From: Skermanella pratensis
GTDB taxonomy: Bacteria; Pseudomonadota; Alphaproteobacteria; Azospirillales; Azospirillaceae
Assembly (NCBI RefSeq): GCF_008843145.1
Contig: NZ_CP030265.1
Coordinates: 3,331,001 to 3,395,000, forward strand
Direction of reading: 5' to 3'
Length of the DNA: 64,000 bases
Of the stretch, positions 11,609 through 19,813 are shown piece by piece. The translations under genes and the position numbers were made by a program. The notes beneath the pieces were generated by a model. That model was not told the DNA's origin. It made no database searches and was given only the letters and a program-made list of their open reading frames with translations. Position 1 is the first letter of the stretch, and each line of letters opens with the position of its first letter.

Positions 11609-12376
11609 ATGGCGATGGACGAAACAAAGCCGCCACCATTCGGAAAGCTGAATCTGCTTCCCGCCTATAAGATCGTCTCGAACGAAATCGAGCGGCGCAT
11701 CCTCGCCGGGCAGTTCAAACCCGGCGACCAGCTCCCCAGCGAGACGGCGCTCGCCCAACAGTTCGGCGTCAACCGCTCGACCGTGCGCGAGGGTATCCGG
11801 CAGCTCGAACAGGAAGGCTTGGTGACGCGCGGCGGCAAGCGGCTCATCGTCTCCCTGCCCCGCTACAGCGACCTGGCACCGCGCGCCACCCGCGCCCTGA
11901 TCATGCAGGAGGTCACGTTCCGTGAACTGTGGGACGTCGCCCGCACGCTGGAACCCCTGGCTGCAAGGCTCGCCGCCGGCCCGATCACGGACGACGAGAT
12001 CGACCGGATCGGGGCCAATGTCGACGCCACCGAGGATGCCCTGCGAGCCGGAGCGTCCCTGGTCGAGTTCGATATCCAGTTCCACACCCTGATCGCCGAG
12101 GCGGCACGCAACCGTGCATTGCTGCTCGCACGCGAGCCGATCAGCCTGCTGTTCTATCCCGCGGTCGAGGTGATGATGCCCCGGCTGCCGCAGTCCGGCC
12201 CGCGGCTGATGTCCGCGCATCGCACCATCCTGGAGGCGCTGAGACGCCGGGACGGCGGGACGGCCGAGCTGTGGATGGGCAAGCATATCGACGATTTCAA
12301 GCGCGGCTACGAAGTGGCGCGCCTGGACATGGGGCGCTCGGTCAGCGCGCCGCTGAAGGAGGAGGTGGAGGCTTAG
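11609..12376 (+). CDS. FadR/GntR-family transcriptional regulator
   Basis: A 255-residue regulator. Residues about 15-85 form the GntR winged helix (LPSETALAQQFGVNRSTVREGIRQLEQEGLV), and residues 95-235 the all-helical FCD ligand domain, with RTLEPLAARLAA and EFDIQFHTLIAEAARN carrying the usual Asp/His metal or carboxylate ligands (FDIQFHTLI). FCD regulators respond to organic acids. It precedes the ABC transporter and acyl-CoA ligase genes on the same strand (87-bp gap) and is their likely controller. ATG 11615 is also possible as start. Confidence 0.9.
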   Translation: MAMDETKPPPFGKLNLLPAYKIVSNEIERRILAGQFKPGDQLPSETALAQQFGVNRSTVREGIRQLEQEGLVTRGGKRLIVSLPRYSDLAPRATRALIMQEVTFRELWDVARTLEPLAARLAAGPITDDEIDRIGANVDATEDALRAGASLVEFDIQFHTLIAEAARNRALLLAREPISLLFYPAVEVMMPRLPQSGPRLMSAHRTILEALRRRDGGTAELWMGKHIDDFKRGYEVARLDMGRSVSAPLKEEVEA

Positions 12377-12463
12377 ACCGCTGACATCGACAGGTTCACC
12401 AAACCCGTGACCACGAAGCAAAAACGGCATGGGACAATGATTTTCCTTAAGGGAGGAAACGGC

Positions 12464-13759
12464 ATGGCATTCATTCGCATGGCATCGTGCGCGGCGGCAT
12501 TGGCGCTCGCTTTCGGCATGGCCCAGCCGGCACAGGCCCAGGAGACGTTCAAGGTCGGTATCGTCACCTTCCTGTCCGGGCAGGCGGCGGAGAGCTTCGG
12601 CGTTCCGGCCTGGAACGGCGGCAAGGTCCTGATCGACGCGCTCAACAAGGGCGAGGCGCCGGCCCCCTACGACACGGTCGGTTTCGGCGGGATGCCGATC
12701 CAGACGGTCGTGGTCGACGAGGCCGGCGGCGCCACCAAGCAGGTGCAGGAGCTTCGCAACCTGTACCAGCGCGAGAACGTGGACGTGGTGATCGGTTATG
12801 TAAGTTCCGGCGACTGCCTGGCGGTGGCACCGGCGGCGGAGGAACTCAAGCGCCTGCTGATCCTGTACGACTGCGGCACGCCCCGGATCTTCGAGGACGG
12901 CAAGTACGAATACGTGTTCCGCACCGCCTCCCACGCGACCATGGATAACGTGGCGCTGGCCCGGTACATGAAGACCCAGGGCGTCAAGGCGGCGACCGTC
13001 AGCGCGATCAACCAGGACTATGCCTGGGGCCACGACTCCCGCACCGACTTCCTGGCCGCCATGGAGCAGCTCTATCCCGGATTCAAGGCCGAGGCCGACC
13101 TGCTGCCGAAGTTCGGCGCCGGCCAGTACGGCACCGAGATCTCGGCGCTGGTGCGCCAGGGATCCGATGTCGTCCATTCCAGCCTGTGGGGCGGCGACCT
13201 CCAGGCCTTCATCCTCCAGGCGGGACCGCGCGGACTGTTCAAGCGCAGCCAGGTGGTGCTGAGCGCGGCCGACCACGTGCTCCCCTCCCTGGGCGACAAG
13301 ATGCCCGACGGGGCCATCATCGGAGCCCGCGGCGCCTATGGCCTGCTGGCACCCAAGAGCGACCTGAACGACTGGTTCTGGAAGGTCTACCAGGATGCCT
13401 ACAACGTCTATCCGGTCCAGGCGCCCTACCGCATGGTCCAGGCGGTGCTGGGCCTGAAGGTCGCGGTCGAGAAGGCCATGGCCGCGAACGGCGGCAGGAA
13501 GCCGACCAACGAGGAGATCGCGGCGGCCCTGAAAGGGTCGGAGTGGCACTCCCCGGCCGGCACGATCCGCATGGCCCTGGGCGACGGGCATCAGGCGATC
13601 CAGCAGACCGCGATCGGCCGCACCCGCTTCGACGAAGGCCGCAAGATGGTCGTGCTGGACGATATCCAGAACTTCAAGGCCGAATGCGTCAATCCTCCCG
13701 CCGGCCAGAAGAGCATCGAGTGGATCAAGGCAGGCTTCCCCGGCGCGCAGTGCGATTGA
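12464..13759 (+). CDS. Branched-chain amino acid-type ABC transporter substrate-binding protein
   Basis: A 431-residue periplasmic binding protein of the LivJ/Leu-Ile-Val type (type I fold). Residues 1-25 are a signal peptide ending AQPAQAQ. FKVGIVTFLSGQAAESFGVP is the typical first strand and ligand loop; YVSSGDCLAVAPAAEELKR and ISALVRQGSDVVHSSLWGGD follow the family pattern. The start at 12464 has a strong AAGGGAGG site; the frame is open upstream but without signal-peptide sense. It is the first gene of a six-gene operon. With an acyl-CoA ligase at the operon's end, the ligand is more likely an organic or aromatic acid than an amino acid. Confidence 0.9.
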   Translation: MAFIRMASCAAALALAFGMAQPAQAQETFKVGIVTFLSGQAAESFGVPAWNGGKVLIDALNKGEAPAPYDTVGFGGMPIQTVVVDEAGGATKQVQELRNLYQRENVDVVIGYVSSGDCLAVAPAAEELKRLLILYDCGTPRIFEDGKYEYVFRTASHATMDNVALARYMKTQGVKAATVSAINQDYAWGHDSRTDFLAAMEQLYPGFKAEADLLPKFGAGQYGTEISALVRQGSDVVHSSLWGGDLQAFILQAGPRGLFKRSQVVLSAADHVLPSLGDKMPDGAIIGARGAYGLLAPKSDLNDWFWKVYQDAYNVYPVQAPYRMVQAVLGLKVAVEKAMAANGGRKPTNEEIAAALKGSEWHSPAGTIRMALGDGHQAIQQTAIGRTRFDEGRKMVVLDDIQNFKAECVNPPAGQKSIEWIKAGFPGAQCD

Positions 13760-13785
13760 CGCCGCACAGCTGAAGGCGCCTTCCC

Positions 13786-14682
13786 ATGGATCTCGCACTG
13801 ACCATTCTCCTGGACGGGCTGATCTACGCCTCGTGGCTCTTCATCGTGGCGCTCGGCCTGACGCTGGTGTTCGGCGTCCTCAAGATCCTCAACATCGCCC
13901 ATGGCAGCCTCTATGCCATCGGCGCCTACGCGGCGGCCAGCTTCGTGGCGCTCTTCGCGTCGCTCGGGCTGGCGCCGGAATGGTCGCTGGTCGCCATGCT
14001 GCTGGCGGCCGTGGCGGTCGCCGTGGTCGTCGGCCCGCTGCTTGAACGGGGCCTGCTGCGGCTGTTCTACGGCCGGGACGAGGTACTGCTGGTGCTGGTG
14101 ACCTATGCCCTGTTCCTGATCCTGGAGGACGTCACCAAGCTGATCTGGGGGGTCAACCCGTACTACGTCTCCGAGCCGTACACCCTGTTCGGCAACTTGG
14201 AGTTCGGGTCGCTGTTCTATGTCGGGTACGACCTGATGATGATCGTGCTGGCCGTGGTCTGCGGCCTGGGCGTCTGGTTCGGCCTCAACCGCACGGTGAC
14301 CGGCAAGATCGTCCTGGCCGTGATCCACAACGAGGAGGTCAGCGCCAGCATGGGGGTGAACGTCAACCGCGTCTATGTCGCGGCGTTCACCGTCGGCGTG
14401 TTCCTGGCGGCGCTGGGCGGCGCCTTCACGGCGCCGATGATCTCGGTCCAGCCGGGGCTCAGCGTGGGCGTGATCATCCTGAGCTTCGCGGTCGTGATCA
14501 TCGGCGGGCTGGGCAGCATCGAGGGGGCGGCGATCGGCGCCGTGGTGGTCGGTCTCGCCCGCGCCGCCGCGGTCCACCTGATGCCCGACGCGGAGCTGTT
14601 CAGCATCTACATCGTCATGGCGGCTGTCCTGATCTTCCGACCGGAGGGCCTGTTCCAGCGCGTCTCCGCCCGCAAGATCTGA
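13786..14682 (+). CDS. LivH-type ABC transporter permease
   Basis: A 298-residue inner-membrane permease with about eight hydrophobic segments. LTLVFGVLKILNIAHGSLYAIGAY is the LivH signature, and SVGVIILSFAVVIIGGLGSIEGAAIGA the conserved C-terminal block that contacts the ATPase. It starts 26 bp after the binding-protein gene and is followed after 15 bp by the second permease. Confidence 0.93.
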   Translation: MDLALTILLDGLIYASWLFIVALGLTLVFGVLKILNIAHGSLYAIGAYAAASFVALFASLGLAPEWSLVAMLLAAVAVAVVVGPLLERGLLRLFYGRDEVLLVLVTYALFLILEDVTKLIWGVNPYYVSEPYTLFGNLEFGSLFYVGYDLMMIVLAVVCGLGVWFGLNRTVTGKIVLAVIHNEEVSASMGVNVNRVYVAAFTVGVFLAALGGAFTAPMISVQPGLSVGVIILSFAVVIIGGLGSIEGAAIGAVVVGLARAAAVHLMPDAELFSIYIVMAAVLIFRPEGLFQRVSARKI

Positions 14683-14697
14683 CCGCGGGAGCCTCGA

Positions 14698-15711
14698 TTG
14701 GGAATGAACCACATGACCGGCCGACCCTTTCTTCCCGCCGCCCTGGCCAGCGCGGCGACCGTCGCGGTGCTGCTGGCGGCGGGTCTTCTCATGCCGCGCT
14801 GGCTCCTGTTCCTGGGAACCATCGCGGCCTCCTACGGCATCGTGACGCTCGGCATCGTGCTGCTGATGCGGAGTGGCGTCGTGTCCTTCGGCCAAGGGCT
14901 GGTCTATGCCGCCGGAGGCTATGTCGCCGGCCTCGCCTACAACCGGCTCGGCGTCACCGACGCCGTCGTGCTGATCCTGGTCGGCGGGGCGGCGGCGGCG
15001 CTGGCCGGTGCCGTGGTCGGGCCGCTGCTCGCCCGCTACCGCGGCATCTTCTTCTCCATGCTGACGCTGGCGCTCTCCATGGTGCTCTACGGCGCCCTGG
15101 TGAAGTCGCCCGCGATCGGAGGGTCGGACGGCTTCAACGTCGGCCGGCCGACGATGCTGGGCTGGGCACCGCCCGACGCTTACGCGGACTATTCCATCTA
15201 CGCCCTGGCGATGGTGGTGACCGGCATCGTGGCCTTCCTCGCCACGGTCTATTTCCGCTCGGCCCGGGGGCTGGTGTCGCTGGCGATCCGGGACAACGAC
15301 CTGCGGGTGGAGTATCTGGGCGCCTCGGTCCAGGCGGCCATCGCGGTCAACTTCACCCTGGCCGCGGCGCTCGGCGGCATCGGCGGCGCGCTGACCGTCA
15401 TGGCGCTCGGACACATCGATCCGAATTTCGCCTATTGGACCACTTCGGGAGAGTTCGTCTTCGTGGCGATCCTCAGCGGTCATCACGGGGTGGTCGCGGT
15501 GTTCATAGCATCCGTCCTGCTGGAACTGGTCCGGTCCTTCGCCAGCATGTACTTCCCGCACATGTGGCAGTTCTCGCTGGGTGTTTTCCTGCTGCTGGTG
15601 ATCCTGTTCCTGCCGCGCGGCATCGGTTCGCTGTGGTCGAAGCGGGCCGTGGCGGCACGAGGGAACCGCGCGCCGGCGGTCCGGTCCGCGCGCGGGGAGG
15701 CCGTGCCATGA
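14698..15711 (+). CDS. LivM-type ABC transporter permease
   Basis: A 337-residue permease pairing with the LivH-type subunit. The block GIVTLGIVLLMRSGVVSFGQGLVYAAGGY is typical of LivM, with a helix-rich body and a basic C-terminal tail. TTG at 14698 follows a GGGAG site by six bases; ATG at 14704 or 14713 are alternatives. Its stop overlaps the start of the next gene by four bases (ATGA), so translation is coupled. Confidence 0.92.
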   Translation: MGMNHMTGRPFLPAALASAATVAVLLAAGLLMPRWLLFLGTIAASYGIVTLGIVLLMRSGVVSFGQGLVYAAGGYVAGLAYNRLGVTDAVVLILVGGAAAALAGAVVGPLLARYRGIFFSMLTLALSMVLYGALVKSPAIGGSDGFNVGRPTMLGWAPPDAYADYSIYALAMVVTGIVAFLATVYFRSARGLVSLAIRDNDLRVEYLGASVQAAIAVNFTLAAALGGIGGALTVMALGHIDPNFAYWTTSGEFVFVAILSGHHGVVAVFIASVLLELVRSFASMYFPHMWQFSLGVFLLLVILFLPRGIGSLWSKRAVAARGNRAPAVRSARGEAVP

Positions 15712-16457
15712 CCTCGGTCCTGTCCGCCCGCGACCTGGGCAAGAGCTTCGGAGCCGTCGTGGCCGCGTCGGGACTGTCGATGGAGGTCCCTGCCGGCCAG
15801 CGGGTCAGCCTGATCGGCAGCAACGGTGCGGGAAAGACAACATTCGTCAACATGGTGACCGGGTACCTGAAGCCGGACACCGGCCGCATCCTCCTGGAAG
15901 GCAACGACATCACGGCATTGGCTCCCCGGCGGATCAGCCGCATGGGCGTCAGCCGCTCGTTCCAGATCCCGCAGCTCTGCATCGAGCTGACGGCGCTGGA
16001 GAACATGCTGGTGGCGCTGGCCGCCTCCGATCCGGGCGGGCTGTCGTTCTGGAAACCGGCCCATGCCGAAGACCAGCGCCTGCGGGCGGAGGAACTGCTC
16101 GACCGCTTCGGCCTGGCCGAGTACGCCGACCGTCCGGTTACCGAACTGGCCGGCGGCGTGCGGAAGCTGCTGGACATCGCCATGGCCCTGACCGGCCGCC
16201 CGCGCCTGCTGCTGCTCGACGAGCCGACCAGCGGCGTCAGCGCGGAGGAGAAATTCCCGATGATGGAGACTGTCATGGGCGCGCTGGCCCGCGAGTCCGT
16301 CACCGTCCTGTTCGTGGAGCACGACATGGATATCGTGACCCGGTACGCCGACCGCGTGGTCGCCTTCTTCAACGGCCGGATCATCGCCGACGATCCGCCC
16401 GACCGGGTGCTCGACGATCCGGAGGTGCAGCGATACGTCACGGGGACCGCGCGATGA
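15708..16457 (+). CDS. LivG-type ABC transporter ATP-binding protein
   Basis: A 249-residue ATPase. Walker A is GSNGAGKTTF, the signature region is LAGGVRKLLDIAMAL (a weakened LSGGQ-type motif, as is common in this branch), and Walker B is LLLLDEPTSGVS with the switch His in LFVEHDMD. Residues about 85-120 form the extra helix that marks LivG. It overlaps the LivM-type gene and the LivF-type gene by four bases each. Confidence 0.93.
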   Translation: MTSVLSARDLGKSFGAVVAASGLSMEVPAGQRVSLIGSNGAGKTTFVNMVTGYLKPDTGRILLEGNDITALAPRRISRMGVSRSFQIPQLCIELTALENMLVALAASDPGGLSFWKPAHAEDQRLRAEELLDRFGLAEYADRPVTELAGGVRKLLDIAMALTGRPRLLLLDEPTSGVSAEEKFPMMETVMGALARESVTVLFVEHDMDIVTRYADRVVAFFNGRIIADDPPDRVLDDPEVQRYVTGTAR

Positions 16458-17125
16458 GCGCCGAGATGCTGGCCATCGACGGCATCCACGTCACCATCCA
16501 GTCGGTCACCGCGCTGCGCGGCTTCGGCATGACCGCGGCGCCGGGCGAGATGATCGGGCTGGTCGGCCGCAACGGCGCCGGCAAGACCACCATGATGCGG
16601 ACCATCATGGGGCACCTGACGCCGCTCCAGGGGCAGATCCGGATCGACGGAACCGACCTGCGCACGGTGGCCCGCCACCGCCGCGCCGACTTGGGCATCG
16701 GCTACATGCCGGAGGACCGCGGACTGATCCCCGCCCTGACGGTGGAGGAGAACATCCTGCTGCCGACCTGGGTGACCAAGCGGCTCGACGGGCGGCAGCG
16801 GCTCGACTTCGTCTACGGCATCATGCCGGAGCTGAAGGCCATGCGGGAGCGCAAGGCGCTGCTGCTGAGCGGAGGCCAGCAGAAGATGGTGGCGCTGGGC
16901 CGCGCGCTGGCGGTCGGCACCCGCCTGCTGCTGCTGGACGAGCCGTTCGAGGGCGTCGCCCCCGCCCTGTCCCAGCGCTTGTCGGAGGTGATCTCCGCCT
17001 TGAGGGGCAAGGACCTCGCGGTGGTGATCTCCCAATCGGATCTGAACCATTCCCAATCCCTCTTCGACCGCGAATACATCATCGAGCGTGGCGCCAACGG
17101 AACCATGCGGGAGAAGACGCACTGA
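16454..17125 (+). CDS. LivF-type ABC transporter ATP-binding protein
   Basis: A 223-residue second ATPase. Walker A is GRNGAGKTTM, the signature is LLSGGQQKMVALGRAL and Walker B is LLLLDEPFEGVAP. The usual switch histidine is replaced: the segment reads VVISQSDLNHS where most ABC ATPases have a His. LivF proteins often read VEQN at this place, so this is a mild variant. Its stop overlaps the start of the ligase gene by one base (TGATG). Confidence 0.92.
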   Translation: MSAEMLAIDGIHVTIQSVTALRGFGMTAAPGEMIGLVGRNGAGKTTMMRTIMGHLTPLQGQIRIDGTDLRTVARHRRADLGIGYMPEDRGLIPALTVEENILLPTWVTKRLDGRQRLDFVYGIMPELKAMRERKALLLSGGQQKMVALGRALAVGTRLLLLDEPFEGVAPALSQRLSEVISALRGKDLAVVISQSDLNHSQSLFDREYIIERGANGTMREKTH

Positions 17126-18705
17126 TGGCCTGGCCCGACGACACCCTTCCGGCGACCCGGATGGAGGCGCATTTCGGCGACCGCGTCGTCCGCTGCTTCA
17201 CCGAGCGTCCCGGCAGCCTGATCGCCATGCTGACGGACGCCGTGAAGCGCAACCCGGACGGCGACGCGGTCGTCTGCGGCGACCGGCGCCTGACCTACCG
17301 CGACCTCGGCGACGAGGTGGACGGCTTGGCCGCCGGCCTTGCGGAGCGCGGCATCCGGCCCGGCGACCGGGTGGCGCTGCTGCTGGGCAACCGGGTGGAG
17401 TTCGTCACCTCGCTCTATGCCATCGCCAGGATCGGGGCCATCGCGGTGCCGCTGAGCGTGCGGGAGCAGAAGCCCGGCCTGGAATATGTGCTGCGCGACT
17501 GCGGCGCCTCCTTGGTGATCCACGAGGCGGACCTGACGGACCGGCTGCCGGACATCACGGGGCTGATGCGGGTCGCTGTCCCGTTCGAGGGCATGCGCGG
17601 GTCCGCTCCACCGCCGCCCGTACCATCCGTGTGGGAGGAGGATACCGCAGTCATCCTTTATACCTCGGGCACGACCGGCAAGCCCAAGGGGGCGATGCTG
17701 ACCCATCTCGGCATGTGTCATTCCGCTCTCCATTATGAAACCTGCATGGACCTGACGGCCCGGGACCGCTCGCTGCTGGCGGTTCCCGGCAGTCACGTGA
17801 CCGGGCTGATCGGCATGGTGGTGGCGATCCTGCGGGTCGCCGGCGCGCTGCTGATCCTGCCCGCCTTCAAGGCACGCGACTTCCTGACCCTGGCGGCGGC
17901 GGAGCGCATGACCCACACCATCCTGGTGCCGGCCATGTACAACCTGTGCCTGCTTCAGCCCGACTTTGCCGAGTTCGACCTGTCCGCGTGGCGGATCGGC
18001 GCCTTCGGCGGCGCCCCGATGCCGGACGCGACCATCGCGGCGCTCGCCCGCACGGTGCCGAGCCTGACCTTGATCAACGCCTACGGCGCTACCGAGACCA
18101 CCTCGCCCACCACGATCATGCCGGTTGGCCACACCCCCGGCCGGCTGGACAGCGTCGGACGGGCCGTGCCCTGCGCCGAGATCCGCGTGATGGACCCGGA
18201 GGGCCGCGAGGTCCCGGCCGGCGAGGCGGGCGAGCTGTGGATCCGCGGGCCGATGGTGGTGAAGGGCTACTGGAACAAGCCGGAGGCCACGGCCCAGGGC
18301 TTCACCGCCGGGTTCTGGCATTCCGGCGACATCGGGTCGGTCGATGCCGAGGGGTATGTCCGGGTATTCGACCGCATGAAGGACATGATCAACCGAGGCG
18401 GCTACAAGATCTTCAGCGCCGAGGTCGAGAACGTGCTGAGCCACTTCCCCGGTGTGCGGGAGGTGGCAGTCGTCGGCTATCCCTGCCCTGTCCTGGGCGA
18501 ACGCGTCCACGCCTTCATCGCGGCGGAAACCGACATCGACACGGCGGCCCTACGGGCGTTCTGCGCGGAGCGCCTGTCGGACTACAAGGTGCCGGAAGGC
18601 TTCACGATCGAGTCCGGCACGCTTCCGCGCAATCCGAACGGGAAGGTCATCAAGCGGACATTGCGGGAGAGGCTAGCAAATGGTGTGGATTGTCGATCGG
18701 CGTAG
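17125..18705 (+). CDS. AMP-dependent acyl-CoA synthetase/ligase
   Basis: A 526-residue ANL-superfamily adenylating enzyme. The P-loop is LYTSGTTGKPKGAMLTH, the A5 region INAYGATETTSPTT, the hinge region FHSGDIGS-like WHSGDIGSVDAEGYVRVFDR and the catalytic lysine block NPNGKVIKRTLRERL. It should activate a carboxylic acid to its CoA thioester in the cytosol. It is the last gene of the operon and is translationally linked to the transporter, so the acid is probably the imported substrate. The stop codon lies inside a palindromic repeat that begins at 18702, so the last residues may have been altered by the repeat. Confidence 0.9.
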   Translation: MAWPDDTLPATRMEAHFGDRVVRCFTERPGSLIAMLTDAVKRNPDGDAVVCGDRRLTYRDLGDEVDGLAAGLAERGIRPGDRVALLLGNRVEFVTSLYAIARIGAIAVPLSVREQKPGLEYVLRDCGASLVIHEADLTDRLPDITGLMRVAVPFEGMRGSAPPPPVPSVWEEDTAVILYTSGTTGKPKGAMLTHLGMCHSALHYETCMDLTARDRSLLAVPGSHVTGLIGMVVAILRVAGALLILPAFKARDFLTLAAAERMTHTILVPAMYNLCLLQPDFAEFDLSAWRIGAFGGAPMPDATIAALARTVPSLTLINAYGATETTSPTTIMPVGHTPGRLDSVGRAVPCAEIRVMDPEGREVPAGEAGELWIRGPMVVKGYWNKPEATAQGFTAGFWHSGDIGSVDAEGYVRVFDRMKDMINRGGYKIFSAEVENVLSHFPGVREVAVVGYPCPVLGERVHAFIAAETDIDTAALRAFCAERLSDYKVPEGFTIESGTLPRNPNGKVIKRTLRERLANGVDCRSA

Positions 18706-18797
18706 GTCGGCCTTGGCCCAAAGGGCCAACGCCGACGGCATGCCGGAACGTTGGAGTCTGGTGTCGGCGTTCGCCCTTTGGGCGAAGGCCGACCTAC
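18702..18797. repeat. 96-bp cruciform-type palindromic repeat
   Basis: Two 35-nt arms (18702-18736 and 18763-18797) are inverted copies with only two differences, around a 26-nt centre. Each arm holds its own small hairpin: TTGGCCC-AAA-GGGCCAA on the left, TTCGCCC-TTT-GGGCGAA on the right. The two differences are compensatory inside those hairpins. The outer ends GTAGGTCGGCC and GGCCGACCTAC are shared with other repeats in the window. The left end contributes the TAG stop of the acyl-CoA ligase gene. No coding capacity. Confidence 0.85.
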
Positions 18798-18896
18798 GAG
18801 TCGTGCCGATTTATAAGACTATAATCCTATAAATGGTGGGTCGGCGTCAAGAAGGTTCTTCTTGTCCCTCTCGCACCATCGCGAACAGCCGGGGCC

Positions 18897-18931
18897 GTAG
18901 GTCGGCTGCCGCTTCGCTCTAGCCGACCTAC
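18897..18931. repeat. Hairpin repeat, copy 1 (13-nt conserved loop)
   Basis: A perfect 11-bp inverted repeat, GTAGGTCGGCT and AGCCGACCTAC, encloses the loop GCCGCTTCGCTCT. The same loop recurs at 49324-49335 (opposite strand) and nearly unchanged at 49367-49379. It stands in the 276-bp gap between the convergent acyl-CoA ligase and mtnN genes, where it could also stop transcription. Confidence 0.8.
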
Positions 18932-18932
18932 A

Positions 18933-18962
18933 TTTTGAGCGTCAGGCGTTTTGAGCGTCAGG
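18933..18962. repeat. Short tandem repeat
   Basis: TTTTGAGCGTCAGG occurs twice with a 16-base period, directly after the hairpin repeat and just before the 3' end of mtnN. Function unknown. Confidence 0.7.
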
Positions 18963-18981
18963 GAAATTCGTAACGCACCCT

Positions 18982-19749
18982 TCATACCACCGCGACCAGC
19001 CGGCGGATCAGCACCGCCGCACCTTCCGCCGCGGCACCGCAGAAGGCGGCGAAGTCCATGTGGCTTTCGGCGCCGGCGAGGTCGCTGAGGGAGCGGACGA
19101 CGAGGCAGGGGATGCCGTAGCGCTCGGCGACCTGGGCGACTGCGGCGCCCTCCATCTCGATCGCCAGCGCCTGGCCGAAGCCGCGGTGCAGGCGCTCGCG
19201 GGTGGCTTCGCAGTTGAGGAAGGTATCGCCGGTCAGGATCGTGCCGAAATGGATGGTCGGCACGCGCGGCTCGGCGCCGGTCGCCTTGGCGTCGAAGGCT
19301 GGCAGCGCGATGTTGTTCAGGGCGGTCCGGACCTTGGCTTCCAGATCGGGAGCCAGGGCGTAGCCGTGGGTCTCGTCGAAGCCGGGAAGCGGCGGGACGC
19401 CGGGCTGGTAGGGGCGGATGCCGGCTTCGACCAGGGCGCCGTAGTCGTGCTGGACGAGGCGCGTGGCGACCACCACGTCGCCGATTCCGAGCTTCGGGTC
19501 GAGTCCGCCGGCGACGCCGGAGAACAGCAGGGCATGGCAGCCGAAAACTTCGGCCAGCAGGGTCGAGACCACCGCGGCGTTGACCTTGCCGATACCGCTT
19601 TCGACCATCACCGTCGGCCTGCCCTCCAGTGTGCCTTCGCGGAAGGTCAGCCCGGCCAGCGTGCGGGTCGCCGTCCCGGCGAAGCTGGAGCCGAAATGGG
19701 CGATCTCGTCGGGGATGGCGCAGATCAGGCCGAGGGGCTTTGCGGTCAT
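18982..19749 (-). CDS. mtnN: 5'-methylthioadenosine/S-adenosylhomocysteine nucleosidase
   Basis: A 255-residue PNP/UDP phosphorylase-family protein. It cleaves adenine from methylthioadenosine or S-adenosylhomocysteine in methionine salvage. ESGIGKVNAA and FSGVAGGLDP are the phosphate/ribose-site strands, and AIEMEGAAVAQVA with VRSLSDLAG supply the catalytic Glu and Asp. It is slightly longer than the roughly 232-residue enterobacterial enzyme because of an insertion between residues 110 and 160, so a related nucleosidase specificity cannot be excluded. It is divergent from the helicase gene, with 64 bp between the starts. Confidence 0.85.
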   Translation of the reverse strand: MTAKPLGLICAIPDEIAHFGSSFAGTATRTLAGLTFREGTLEGRPTVMVESGIGKVNAAVVSTLLAEVFGCHALLFSGVAGGLDPKLGIGDVVVATRLVQHDYGALVEAGIRPYQPGVPPLPGFDETHGYALAPDLEAKVRTALNNIALPAFDAKATGAEPRVPTIHFGTILTGDTFLNCEATRERLHRGFGQALAIEMEGAAVAQVAERYGIPCLVVRSLSDLAGAESHMDFAAFCGAAAEGAAVLIRRLVAVV

Positions 19750-19813
19750 GTCGGTGTTCCTGGAGGCGAAGGCAGCTGGTTATCAGTCATACCGGCTTTT
19801 ATATTCCGCTGTC

